Assembly: GCF_000306785.1 (NCBI RefSeq)
Contig: NC_017955.1
Coordinates: 2,914,001 to 2,978,000 of the forward strand
Direction of reading: 5' to 3'
DNA: 64,000 nt
Source: Modestobacter italicus
Lineage (GTDB): Bacteria; Actinomycetota; Actinomycetes; Mycobacteriales; Geodermatophilaceae
The stretch's first letter is position 1. Each line of letters opens with the position of its first letter. The notes under the pieces are model-generated. The model was not told where the DNA came from, did not search any database, and was given only the letters and a program-made list of their open reading frames with translations. The position numbers and the translations under genes were made by a program. This document shows, one piece after another, positions 8,493-16,256 of this stretch.

Positions 8493-9509
8493 TCAGCGCT
8501 CGTCGAAGGTCTCGGCGAGCCAGCGCTCGGCGTCGATCGCGGCGGCGGCACCGGTGCCCGCCGAGGTGATCGCCTGCCGGTAGATGTGGTCGACGACGTC
8601 ACCGCAGGCGAAGACCCCGTCGATGTTGGTCCGGGTCGTGGGGTGGTCGACGACGACGTAGCCCTCGTCGTCCAGCTTCAGCTGGCCGACGAACAGCTCG
8701 GTGCGCGGGTCGTGGCCGATCGCGACGAACAGCCCGGACACCGGCAGGGACTCGGTGGCGCCGGTGGCCACGTCGGTCAGCTCGACGGCCTCCACGGTGG
8801 TGTCCCCGTGCACGTCGGTGACCTGCTTGCCCAGCGCCCAGCGGATCTTCTCGTTGTCCTGGGCGCGCTGCTGCATGATCTTCGAGGCCCGCAGCTCCGG
8901 CCGGCGGTGCACCAGCGTCACCGACCGGGCGAAGCGGGTGAGGAAGGTCGCCTCCTCCATCGCCGAGTCCCCGCCACCGACCACCACGATGTCCTGGTCG
9001 CGGAAGAAGAACCCGTCGCAGGTGGCACACGCGGACACCCCGCGGCCCAGCAGCCGCTGCTCGTTGTCCAACCCCAGGTACCGGTACTTCGACCCGGTGG
9101 CCACGATCACCGCGTGCGCCAGGTGGACCTCGTCGCCGACCTTGACCACCTTGGGGGTCGCGGTGAGGTCGACCTCGGAGACGTCGCGGGCCACCAGCTC
9201 GGCGCCGAACCGCTCGGCCTGGGTGCGCATGTCGTCCATCAGCTGCGGGCCCTGGATGCCCTCGGGGAAGCCGGGGAAGTTCTCGACCTCGGTGGTGGTC
9301 ATCAGCGCGCCACCGAACTGGGAGCCCTCGAACACCAGCGGGTGCAGGTTCGCCCGGGCGGCGTAGACCGCCGCGGTGTACCCCGCCGGACCGGACCCGA
9401 TGATGATCAGGTCACGGACCCCGTCGTGCTCGGCCGGCGGGATGGCCGGGTGCTCGATCCCACCCGTCGTCACGGCAGGACCGGGACTCGCATGAACGTC
9501 TCTGGTCAC
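8493..9509 (-). CDS. trxB: Thioredoxin reductase (NADPH, flavoprotein)
   Basis: 338 residues from GTG 9509. FAD-binding [16 protein letters not shown], the redox-active CATC (in [11 protein letters not shown]), the NADPH-binding [11 protein letters not shown] and the C-terminal GVFACGDV are all present. It should reduce thioredoxin or a thioredoxin-like partner, but no trxA lies beside it. No clear Shine-Dalgarno precedes either GTG 9509 or the in-frame GTG at 9473. TAGCGT ends 7 nt before GTG 9509 and fits an actinobacterial -10, so a leaderless message starting at 9509 is likely. The frame is open further upstream (to 9659) but that part looks non-coding. The acyl-CoA synthetase gene follows after 16 bp, an unusual partner. 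Confidence 0.85.
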   Translation of the reverse strand: MTRDVHASPGPAVTTGGIEHPAIPPAEHDGVRDLIIIGSGPAGYTAAVYAARANLHPLVFEGSQFGGALMTTTEVENFPGFPEGIQGPQLMDDMRTQAERFGAELVARDVSEVDLTATPKVVKVGDEVHLAHAVIVATGSKYRYLGLDNEQRLLGRGVSACATCDGFFFRDQDIVVVGGGDSAMEEATFLTRFARSVTLVHRRPELRASKIMQQRAQDNEKIRWALGKQVTDVHGDTTVEAVELTDVATGATESLPVSGLFVAIGHDPRTELFVGQLKLDDEGYVVVDHPTTRTNIDGVFACGDVVDHIYRQAITSAGTGAAAAIDAERWLAETFDER

Positions 9510-9655
9510 GGTGGAAACGCTAGGCGCGGGGCCGTCCAGGGCCTGGGAGGTCACCCGCCTGACGGAAGACTTGTCGTCGCTGTCGTTCCTCACGCGTGGT
9601 CCCCGGGGCCGGTTCCGGAGCGCTGCGGCCGGGTGCACACGACGCAGAGCCGGCC

Positions 9656-10114
9656 TCACGGCCGCGGCCGGAGGAGGTCGTGCAGCACCTCCAGCCCGAA
9701 CACGTAGCCCCGGACCCCCGCGCCGACGATGACGGCCTGCGCGAGGTCCGAGAGCAGGGAGGTGTGCCGGAACGGCTCGCGCGCGTGCACGTTGGTGATG
9801 TGCACCTCGACGAAGGGCAGTTCCGAGGCCGCCACCGCGTCGCGCAGCACGACCGAAGTGTGCGTCAGACCACCGGCGTTCAGCACGAGGCCGGCGTGTG
9901 TGGAGCGTGCTGCATGGAGGGTGTCGATGAGCACACCCTCGTGGTTGCTCTGGGAGCAGTCGACGTCGAGCCCCAGCTCCTGGGCTCGTCCCGTCACCAA
10001 CGCCTCGACGTCGCGCAGGGTCTGCGTGCCGTAGACCGCCGGCTCACGGGTGCCCAGCATGTTGAGGTTCGGGCCGTTGAGCACGAGGACCCGGGGCCGC
10101 TCTGGACCGCCCAT
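9656..10114 (-). CDS. aroQ: Type II 3-dehydroquinate dehydratase
   Basis: 152 residues. Signature stretches are [17 protein letters not shown] (catalytic Tyr28), SNHEGVLID, and the catalytic His105 in [18 protein letters not shown]. The enzyme interconverts 3-dehydroquinate and 3-dehydroshikimate by a dodecameric type II mechanism. GGAAGGAG precedes ATG 10114 by 7 nt. It is 34 bp downstream of quiC and on the same strand as a catabolic AroE-like gene, so its job here is probably quinate degradation (dehydroquinate to dehydroshikimate) and not aromatic amino-acid synthesis. Confidence 0.9.
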   Translation of the reverse strand: MGGPERPRVLVLNGPNLNMLGTREPAVYGTQTLRDVEALVTGRAQELGLDVDCSQSNHEGVLIDTLHAARSTHAGLVLNAGGLTHTSVVLRDAVAASELPFVEVHITNVHAREPFRHTSLLSDLAQAVIVGAGVRGYVFGLEVLHDLLRPRP

Positions 10115-10148
10115 GGCGCATCTCCTTCCGTGGTCGTCCGGTGGACGG

Positions 10149-11975
10149 TCAGTCGCCCTGGACCGCCCGCGCCTGCCGGTGCGCCGCCATCCGGACGGGT
10201 GCGTCGGCGTTGCCGTAGCCGTCGTACCCGCCCAGCCGCTGCACCACCTCGAAGAACACCCGGTCACCGAGCACGAGGGTGGTGAGGTGGAGGTAGCCGC
10301 CGTGCTCGTCCTCGTCGTACATCAGGCCGTGCTCACGGATCGCGGCGAGCAGCTCCGGCGCCGGCTCGAGCCGGGCCGCCAGGTCGTCGACGTAGTTGGC
10401 CGGCACCGGCAGCAGCGGCGCACCGGCCGCCTGCAGCCGGCCGGCGGTGGTCACGATGTCGTCGGTGGCGAACGCGACGTACTGGGGGTCCGGCACCGCG
10501 GGTGACCAGCCGCCGCGGCGCAGCGCGGAGACGCTCAGCGCGAGCCGGACCGCGCGCCCGGGCCCGGCGACCGCGCGACTGCGCACCAGTCCGAAGGGAG
10601 CGGCGAACTCGGTGACCGTCTGGGGCGCCAGGCCGAGCACGGCGCGGTAGAACAGGCCGGCCTCGTCGAAGGCGTCGAAGGGCTGGGTGAGGCCGACGTG
10701 GTCGATGCCGATCAGCCCCGCGTCTGCTCGGGCTGCCTCGTCGGTGGGCAGGAAGTCGGCCGGCCATCCGCCCGGGTCGGTCCGGGTGAAGAACACCTGG
10801 GTGCCGTCGGGCGCCTCGATGGCGGACAGCTGCGCCTCGGCCGTGCCGCGGTCCCGGGGCAGGACGGGGGCGTGGAGGGCCTCCGCGCGGGCAGCCGAGG
10901 CGGCGGGGTCCGAGCTCTCCAGCCCGAGGGCGGTGACCGCGGCGATGCCGGCGGCCGCCGGCCGGACGACCGAGGCGTTGAGGAGCACCCGGGCCCGCCC
11001 CTGCTCCCACAGCTGCACCGGTTTGGACCGGTGCTGACCGGTGTGGGCGAAGCCGAGCCCGTGCAGCGCCCGCGCGACCTGCGGTCCGGAGACCCCGTCC
11101 ACGCCGAGCTCGACGAAGGAGTGCCCGGTCAGCTCGGGAGCCGCGGGGACGGCGGCCGGACCGGGCAGCTGCTCCTCCAGCCACAGCAACGAGCGGATGG
11201 CGTCCACGGCCGTGCGGGCCGGGTCCGACTGCCGGAAGACGTCGTTGAACACCTCGAGCGACAGCGGCCCGGCGTACCCGGCGTCCAGCACGCAACGCAG
11301 GAAGCCGGGCAGGTCGAAGGCCCCCTGCCCGGGGAAGAGCCGGTGGTGCCGGCTCCACTGCAGCACGTCCATCTGCAGGTGCGGTGCATCCGCCAGCTGC
11401 AGGAAGAAGAGCTTCTCGGCCGGGACGTCGGCGAAGCCGGCGGGGTCCCCGCCGCGGGACAGCACGTGGAAGCTGTCCAGGCACAAGCCCAGCGCCGGGT
11501 GGTCCGCCCGGGCGACCGCGGCCCAGGAGCGGTCCCAGGTGGAGACGTGCCGGCCCCAGGCCAGCGCCTCGTAGGCGATCCGCAGCCCCCGCTCGCCGGC
11601 CCGCCCGGCCACGGTCGCGAGCTGCTCGGCGAGCTGGTCGAGGTCGGCCACCGCGTCGTCGGACACCGAGGAGCAGACCAGCACGGTCGGGACGCCCAGC
11701 TCGGCCATGACGTCGAACTTGCGGTCCGCGCGGCGGAGGTTGCGGGCGAAGCCCGCGGGGTCGGTGGAGTCCAGGTCCCGGAAGGGCTGGTACAGCTCGA
11801 TCCCGAGACCGAGGTCGGCGCACCGGGCCGCCAGCTCGCGGGGGCGCCACGGGGAGGCGATCAGGTCGGGCTCGAACACCTCGATGCCGTCGAAGCCGGC
11901 TCGGGCAGCAGCCACGAGCTTGTCCTCCAGCGTGCCGGACAGGCAGACGGTCGCGACGGACCGGCGGAACGGCAT
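10149..11975 (-). CDS. quiC: 3-Dehydroshikimate dehydratase (QuiC1-type two-domain enzyme)
   Basis: 608 residues. Residues 1-270 form a sugar-phosphate isomerase/epimerase-like TIM barrel with metal ligands at Glu136 (AYEALAWG), Asp167 and His170 (LCLDSFH), Gln193 (FLQLAD) and Glu241 (SLEVFND). Four of them (Glu136, Asp167, Gln193, Glu241) are each offset by two from the residues I recall for Pseudomonas QuiC1. From about residue 290 there are vicinal-oxygen-chelate repeats (GIDHVGLTQPFD, GGYLHLTTLVLGD) like those in 4-hydroxyphenylpyruvate dioxygenase. The enzyme dehydrates 3-dehydroshikimate to protocatechuate. Automatic naming as an HPPD would be misleading because the dehydratase site is in the N-terminal barrel. 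It follows the shikimate dehydrogenase gene after 4 bp. Confidence 0.88.
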   Translation of the reverse strand: MPFRRSVATVCLSGTLEDKLVAAARAGFDGIEVFEPDLIASPWRPRELAARCADLGLGIELYQPFRDLDSTDPAGFARNLRRADRKFDVMAELGVPTVLVCSSVSDDAVADLDQLAEQLATVAGRAGERGLRIAYEALAWGRHVSTWDRSWAAVARADHPALGLCLDSFHVLSRGGDPAGFADVPAEKLFFLQLADAPHLQMDVLQWSRHHRLFPGQGAFDLPGFLRCVLDAGYAGPLSLEVFNDVFRQSDPARTAVDAIRSLLWLEEQLPGPAAVPAAPELTGHSFVELGVDGVSGPQVARALHGLGFAHTGQHRSKPVQLWEQGRARVLLNASVVRPAAAGIAAVTALGLESSDPAASAARAEALHAPVLPRDRGTAEAQLSAIEAPDGTQVFFTRTDPGGWPADFLPTDEAARADAGLIGIDHVGLTQPFDAFDEAGLFYRAVLGLAPQTVTEFAAPFGLVRSRAVAGPGRAVRLALSVSALRRGGWSPAVPDPQYVAFATDDIVTTAGRLQAAGAPLLPVPANYVDDLAARLEPAPELLAAIREHGLMYDEDEHGGYLHLTTLVLGDRVFFEVVQRLGGYDGYGNADAPVRMAAHRQARAVQGD

Positions 11976-11979
11976 CGGG

Positions 11980-12870
11980 TCAGCTCACCCGGGCGTCGGG
12001 GACGGGTTCGCCGACCAGCTCGGTGAAGTGGGCGAGCATCCGCTCGACGTCCGGCTCCACGTCGGTGAACAGCCGGAAGGCGTCGACCGCCTGGTAGACG
12101 GCCATGCCGCCGCCGTCGAGCACCCGGCAGCCGGCGGCTCGGGCGGTGCGGACCAGCTCGGTCGCCAACGGGCGGTAGACGACGTCGGCCACCCACAGCG
12201 GTGGGCGGAGGAGAGCCGCCGGCAGGGGCAGGCCGGGGTGCGCCGCCATCCCGGTGGGCGTGGCGTGCACCAGCCCGTCCGCCGCTGCCAGCGACGGCTC
12301 CAGGTCGCCGAGGTCGCCGCTGACCGCCCGGTCGGCGGCGAAACGCACGGACAGCGCGTCGGCCAGCGACCGGGCGCGCTCGCCGTCGACGTCCAGCATG
12401 GTCAGCCGGCCGACGCCGAGCGTGAGCAGCGCGTGCGCGACGGCCGCGCCGGCCCCGCCGGCACCGAGCAGGACGACGTCGTCGAGGGCGACGTCGGGCA
12501 GCCCGCGGTCGAAGGACCGGGCGAAGCCGGACCAGTCGGTGTTGTGCCCGATGGCCCGCCCGTCCCGGAAGACGACCGTGTTCACCGCGCCCAGCGCCGC
12601 GGCGTCCGCGGTGAGCTCGTCGAGGTGCTGCAGCACGAGCTGCTTGCACGGGTGGGTGACGTTGAGCCCGTCGAACCCCGCCAGCCGGGTGGCGGCCAGC
12701 AGGTCGCCGACCGCCTCCGCGGGCAGCTGGAGGTCGTCGAGGTCGAACCGCCGGTAGAGGTAGCGGATGCCGAGCTGGTCAGCCTCCCGCTCGTGCATCG
12801 GCGGGGTCAGCGACGGTCCGATGCCGCTGCCGACCAGGCCGACGAGGACGCTGCGGGAGGGTGGTGTCAC
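11980..12870 (-). CDS. Quinate/shikimate dehydrogenase, catabolic AroE-like
   Basis: 296 residues from GTG 12870, with GGAGG 5 nt upstream. Catalytic Lys76 lies in NVTHPCKQ and Asp112 in GHNTDWSGF; the nucleotide loop is GAGGAGAAVA. Two features point to a degradative NAD-dependent enzyme: HPCK replaces the IPFK/VPHK usual in biosynthetic AroE, and the second strand ends in an acidic residue (TMLDVDGERA, Asp160) where NADP enzymes have NRT/R. It would oxidise quinate or shikimate to the 3-dehydro compound, which AroQ and QuiC carry on to protocatechuate. First gene of the aroE-quiC-aroQ operon; a motif shared with the transporter promoter lies 20-40 bp upstream. Confidence 0.86.
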   Translation of the reverse strand: MTPPSRSVLVGLVGSGIGPSLTPPMHEREADQLGIRYLYRRFDLDDLQLPAEAVGDLLAATRLAGFDGLNVTHPCKQLVLQHLDELTADAAALGAVNTVVFRDGRAIGHNTDWSGFARSFDRGLPDVALDDVVLLGAGGAGAAVAHALLTLGVGRLTMLDVDGERARSLADALSVRFAADRAVSGDLGDLEPSLAAADGLVHATPTGMAAHPGLPLPAALLRPPLWVADVVYRPLATELVRTARAAGCRVLDGGGMAVYQAVDAFRLFTDVEPDVERMLAHFTELVGEPVPDARVS

Positions 12871-12889
12871 GAAGGCCTCCGGCCGGTGT

Positions 12890-12910
12890 ACCAGTTGGTG
12901 AGTTACCGCT
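12890..12910. promoter_or_regulatory. Candidate operator A upstream of the aroE-like/quiC/aroQ operon
   Basis: ACCAGTTGGT (12890-12899, 4-bp arms around GT) is followed by GAGT and TACCGCT (12904-12910). The same two blocks occur upstream of the MHS transporter at 14661-14680. The site is 20 bp upstream of the GTG at 12870, where it would overlap the promoter. The TetR gene at 13863 between the two targets is the obvious candidate regulator (inference). Confidence 0.5.
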
Positions 12911-12973
12911 TCAGGGGACCACAGGGTGCGCGCCGGCGCCAGCCCCGGCGCGCGCTGGGTCACACCCGACGGG

Positions 12974-13771
12974 TCAGGAGCCGCCGGTCCGGCGGGCCCG
13001 CGCCCTGGGGTGCTCCAGCATCTCGTCGACGAGCGCGTGCAGCCGGCGCAGCCGGGGCGCCGGGTCCTCGGCCAGCAGGCCCTGGGAGTCGTCGCCGCCG
13101 AGCGCGACCGGCACGTGCGGCGGGAGGGTGGCCAGCAGACCGGCGGCGGCGTCCCCGGCCGCCTCCACCAGCCGGGCGCTCAACCGGACGTAGCCGAGGT
13201 GCTCCCAGACCAGCTCGACGGCCTCCTCCACCTGGTCGGCCGTGGCCGAGGTCGCCGCGACGTCCAGCACCAGCCCGCCGCGGGAGGGCGCCACCACCGC
13301 GAGCGCGTCACCGAGCAGGTCGAGCCGGTCCGCCGGCACCGGTGCCAGCAGCGGGCGCAACCGGTAGGGCCGCGCCTGGTCGGCGAGCTGGCCGAACAGG
13401 TCGACCCGCTCGGCGATGCTGCGCCCGGCCGGCGAGTCGGGAGCGCCGAAGCGGGCGGTGACGAACTGGGCCCCGAACCGGGCACCGAGGTCGAGCACCC
13501 GGCCGTGCGCCGCGTGGACGTCGTCGGCAGGCAGCGGGCCGTCCAGGAGCACCCGCCCGACGTCGAGGACCGTCACCCGGGTCTGCAGCAGCAGGTCCAC
13601 CAGGCGGGCGAGGTTCTGCTCGCCCGTCCCGCCGGACCACCAGTGCTCGACCTCCTCGGCAGCTCCGACGTGCAGGCCCAGCGAGTCCCAGCCGGTGCCG
13701 GGCAGCAGCTCGGTCAGCTCCAGCGGACCGAGCGGGTGGACGACGGACTGGTGTACGACCATGCGGTTCAC
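12974..13771 (-). CDS. Hypothetical protein, possible degenerate sugar-isomerase-like TIM barrel
   Basis: 265 residues starting at GTG 13771 (ATG 13762 is an alternative); AGAGAGG lies about 11 nt before the GTG. The alternation of strands and helices (TVLDVGRVLLDG, FVTARFGAP, GLVLDVAATSA, YVRLSARLVEA, VPVALGGDDS) resembles a sugar-phosphate isomerase/epimerase barrel, but the usual Glu/Asp/His/Glu metal ligands are not recognisable, so it may be a non-catalytic or divergent member. Soluble, no signal peptide. Lies between the quinate/shikimate operon and the divergent TetR gene and so may belong to the same pathway. I cannot assign a reaction. Confidence 0.5.
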   Translation of the reverse strand: MNRMVVHQSVVHPLGPLELTELLPGTGWDSLGLHVGAAEEVEHWWSGGTGEQNLARLVDLLLQTRVTVLDVGRVLLDGPLPADDVHAAHGRVLDLGARFGAQFVTARFGAPDSPAGRSIAERVDLFGQLADQARPYRLRPLLAPVPADRLDLLGDALAVVAPSRGGLVLDVAATSATADQVEEAVELVWEHLGYVRLSARLVEAAGDAAAGLLATLPPHVPVALGGDDSQGLLAEDPAPRLRRLHALVDEMLEHPRARARRTGGS

Positions 13772-13862
13772 GTCGGTGCCGCCTCTCTGCGCCGCGGGGC
13801 GCCCGGGTGCGGTCCGCGAGCGTACTGACCAGCCACCCGGGACGCCGTCCTAGGCTCCGTGC

Positions 13863-14546
13863 GTGACCGCGCAGCCCTCCGAGGCCGAGGCAGCCCACCG
13901 CGACCCCGCCGCCGTCGGGACCGGTGAGCGGACCCGGGACGCCGAGCGGACCCGGGCCGACATCCTGGCGGTGGCGACCAGCGAGTTCGCCGACCGGGGC
14001 TACGCCGGTGCCCGGATCAACGAGATCGCGGACAAGACGAGCACCACGAAGCGGATGATCTACTACTACTTCGGCGGCAAGGAGCAGCTCTACGTCGCCG
14101 TCCTGGAGCAGGCCTACAGCCGCATCCGCAGCCTGGAGCAGCAGCTGGACGTCGAGCACCTCGACCCGGTGGAGGCCATCCGGGAGCTCGCCGGGCTCAC
14201 CTTCGACCACCACGAGTCGCACCCGGACTTCATCCGGTTGGTGAGCATCGAGAACATCCACCACGCCGAGCACATCGCGCACTCGGAGGTCCTCTCCGGG
14301 TTGGCCAACCCCGCGGTCGACGTGCTCGGCGCCATCCTGGACCGGGGCTGGGCCGCCGGGGTCTTCCGGGATGACGTGGACGCCCTCGACGTGCACCAGG
14401 TGATCAGCGCCTTCTGCGTCTTCCGCACCGCCAACCGGCACACCTTCGGCGCCATCTTCGGCCGCGACCTGCTCGACCCGGCACAGCGGGAGCACCAGCG
14501 GCAGATGCTCGGCGACCTCGTGGTCGCCTACCTGACCGCCGGCTGA
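13863..14546 (+). CDS. TetR/AcrR-family transcriptional regulator
   Basis: 227 residues from GTG 13863. The N-terminal HTH is TRADILAVATSEFADRGYAGARINEIADKTSTTKRMIYYYFGGKEQLY (about residues 30-80; strong match) followed by a helical ligand-binding domain with a His-rich patch (FDHHESHPDF, ENIHHAEHIAHSE). TAGGCT ends 6 nt before the start codon, so the mRNA may be leaderless. The gene sits between the catabolic operon and the ShiA-like transporter, each of which has the same upstream motif. It is therefore the best candidate for a quinate/shikimate- or protocatechuate-responsive repressor. Confidence 0.86.
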   Translation: MTAQPSEAEAAHRDPAAVGTGERTRDAERTRADILAVATSEFADRGYAGARINEIADKTSTTKRMIYYYFGGKEQLYVAVLEQAYSRIRSLEQQLDVEHLDPVEAIRELAGLTFDHHESHPDFIRLVSIENIHHAEHIAHSEVLSGLANPAVDVLGAILDRGWAAGVFRDDVDALDVHQVISAFCVFRTANRHTFGAIFGRDLLDPAQREHQRQMLGDLVVAYLTAG

Positions 14547-14650
14547 CCGCACCGGCTCGGCGCGCCCCGCCGCCGACCTGCACCTTCCCGGCTGCTCCGG
14601 CCGAGCTCAGCCGTGCCCGCTTGACATCGTGACGGCGATCACCTCACCAT

Positions 14651-14680
14651 CTGGTACGTAACCAGTTGGTACATACCGCT
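14651..14680. promoter_or_regulatory. Candidate operator B upstream of the ShiA-like transporter
   Basis: CTGGT-ACGTA-ACCAG (14651-14665) overlaps ACCAGTTGGT (14661-14670), followed by ACA and TACCGCT (14674-14680). The blocks ACCAGTTGGT and TACCGCT are exactly those of operator A at 12890-12910, with spacing 3 versus 4. It is about 160 bp upstream of ATG 14838, leaving room for a promoter and 5' leader. Confidence 0.5.
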
Positions 14681-14837
14681 GGAGCACCAGCCCGACGAGG
14701 GCGGGCGTGCCGAGCCGGAGACCCCGGAGCGCACGCACAGCTCTGCAACGCCGCACCGCTGACCGCACCGGGAGCGATCCCGGTCGCCCACCCCGCAGGG
14801 ACGCCGGTCCCTGCCGCTGGACCCCCAGGAGACCTCC

Positions 14838-16190
14838 ATGAGCACGACCCTCGATCCGGGCGGCACCGCGCCCGTGCACGTGCCGCGCAAGGCGGCGCTC
14901 GCCAGCTTCGTCGGCAGCGCACTGGAGTACTACGACTTCTTCATCTACGGGGCCGCCGCAGGCCTGGTGTTCCCCGACGTGTTCTTCCCGGACAGCGACC
15001 CGGCGACCGCGACCCTGCTCTCGCTGGCCACCTTCGGCGTCGCCTACGTCGCCCGCCCGATCGGCGCGGTGATCATCGGTCACTTCGGCGACAAGCTGGG
15101 CCGGAAGAAGATGCTGGTGCTGACCCTGCTGCTGATGGGCGTCTCGACGTTCGCCATCGGGCTGATCCCGTCCTACGCCTCCATCGGGGTGGCCGCGCCC
15201 ATCCTGCTGGTGCTGATGCGGGTCTTGCAGGGGCTGTCGGCGGCCGGCGAGCAGGCCGGCGCGAACTCGATGACGCTGGAGCACGCGCCGGACCGCCGAC
15301 GCGGCTTCTTCACCAGCTTCACCCTCCAGGGCACCCAGGCCGGCCTGATCCTGGCCAACCTGGTCTTCCTCGCCGTCGCCACCCTGCCCGAGGACCAACT
15401 GCTCAGCTGGGGCTGGCGGATCCCGTTCTTCCTCTCCGCCCTCGTCGTCGCCGTGGGCTACTGGGTGCGCCGCTCGCTGCCCGAGACCCCGGAGTTCGAG
15501 AAGGAGAAGGAGGCCGACGAGGTCGCGAAGCTGCCGGTCGCGGTGCTCTTCCGCGACCACTGGGCGTCGGTGCTCCGGGTGGTCCTGTGCGCCCTCGTCT
15601 CCGTGGTCAGCACCATCATCGGCACCTGGTCGCTGGCCCAGGGCACGAGCGACGAGATCGGCCTGGAGCGGACGACTCTGCTGTGGATGGTGATCCTGGC
15701 CAACATGGTCGCGCTGCTGTCCCTGCCGCTGTGGGCGATGCTGTCCGACCGGATCGGCCGCCGGCCGGTGTTCGTCTTCGGGGCGCTGGGCTCGGCCGTG
15801 CTCGCCTTCCCGTTCCTGTGGGCGCTTCAGCACGCCAACGTCGGGCTGGTCTTCCTCTTCGGCATCCTGCTGTCCGGCGTCACCTACTCGGCGGCCAACG
15901 GCATCTGGCCCTCGTTCTACGGCGAGATGTTCGACACCAAGGTCCGGTACTCCGGCACGGCCATCGGCACCCAGGTCGGGTTCGCCCTAGGCGGCTTCTC
16001 CCCGACCATCGCCGCCGCGATCGTCGGGAAGGGCCCGGACGGCTGGCTGCCGGTGGCGCTGCTGGTCGCCGGTGCGGCGACCGTGGCCGGCCTCTGTGCG
16101 CTGACCGCCCGGGAGACCGCGCACGTGCCGACGGCGCAGCTGGGCACCCGGCTCGGCAACACCCGGGACCGCACGCTCACGCACGCCTGA
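14838..16190 (+). CDS. MHS-family MFS transporter, probable shikimate/quinate permease (ShiA-like)
   Basis: 450 residues, 12 predicted membrane segments. It starts MSTTLDPGG and enters the first helix with ASFVGSALEYYDFFIYG, the metabolite:H+ symporter signature. The loop 2-3 motif GHFGDKLGRKKML is intact, as is its repeat SDRIGRRPVF. Members of this branch include the shikimate, citrate and proline/betaine symporters. Placement beside quinate/shikimate catabolic genes and the shared upstream motif make shikimate, quinate or a close hydroxy-acid the likely substrate. GGAGACCTCC precedes the ATG. Confidence 0.84.
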   Translation: MSTTLDPGGTAPVHVPRKAALASFVGSALEYYDFFIYGAAAGLVFPDVFFPDSDPATATLLSLATFGVAYVARPIGAVIIGHFGDKLGRKKMLVLTLLLMGVSTFAIGLIPSYASIGVAAPILLVLMRVLQGLSAAGEQAGANSMTLEHAPDRRRGFFTSFTLQGTQAGLILANLVFLAVATLPEDQLLSWGWRIPFFLSALVVAVGYWVRRSLPETPEFEKEKEADEVAKLPVAVLFRDHWASVLRVVLCALVSVVSTIIGTWSLAQGTSDEIGLERTTLLWMVILANMVALLSLPLWAMLSDRIGRRPVFVFGALGSAVLAFPFLWALQHANVGLVFLFGILLSGVTYSAANGIWPSFYGEMFDTKVRYSGTAIGTQVGFALGGFSPTIAAAIVGKGPDGWLPVALLVAGAATVAGLCALTARETAHVPTAQLGTRLGNTRDRTLTHA

Positions 16191-16256
16191 CCCGTCCGTC
16201 TGCGGGCCCCGGCCGTCGCCGGGGCCCGCAGCCACGTCCACCCTCCGGAGGTCCCG

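Noticed and set aside
10149-11975. Annotation as 4-hydroxyphenylpyruvate dioxygenase
   Set aside because: The C-terminal domain looks like HPPD, but the N-terminal barrel carries the dehydroshikimate dehydratase metal ligands and the gene sits with aroQ and a catabolic AroE.
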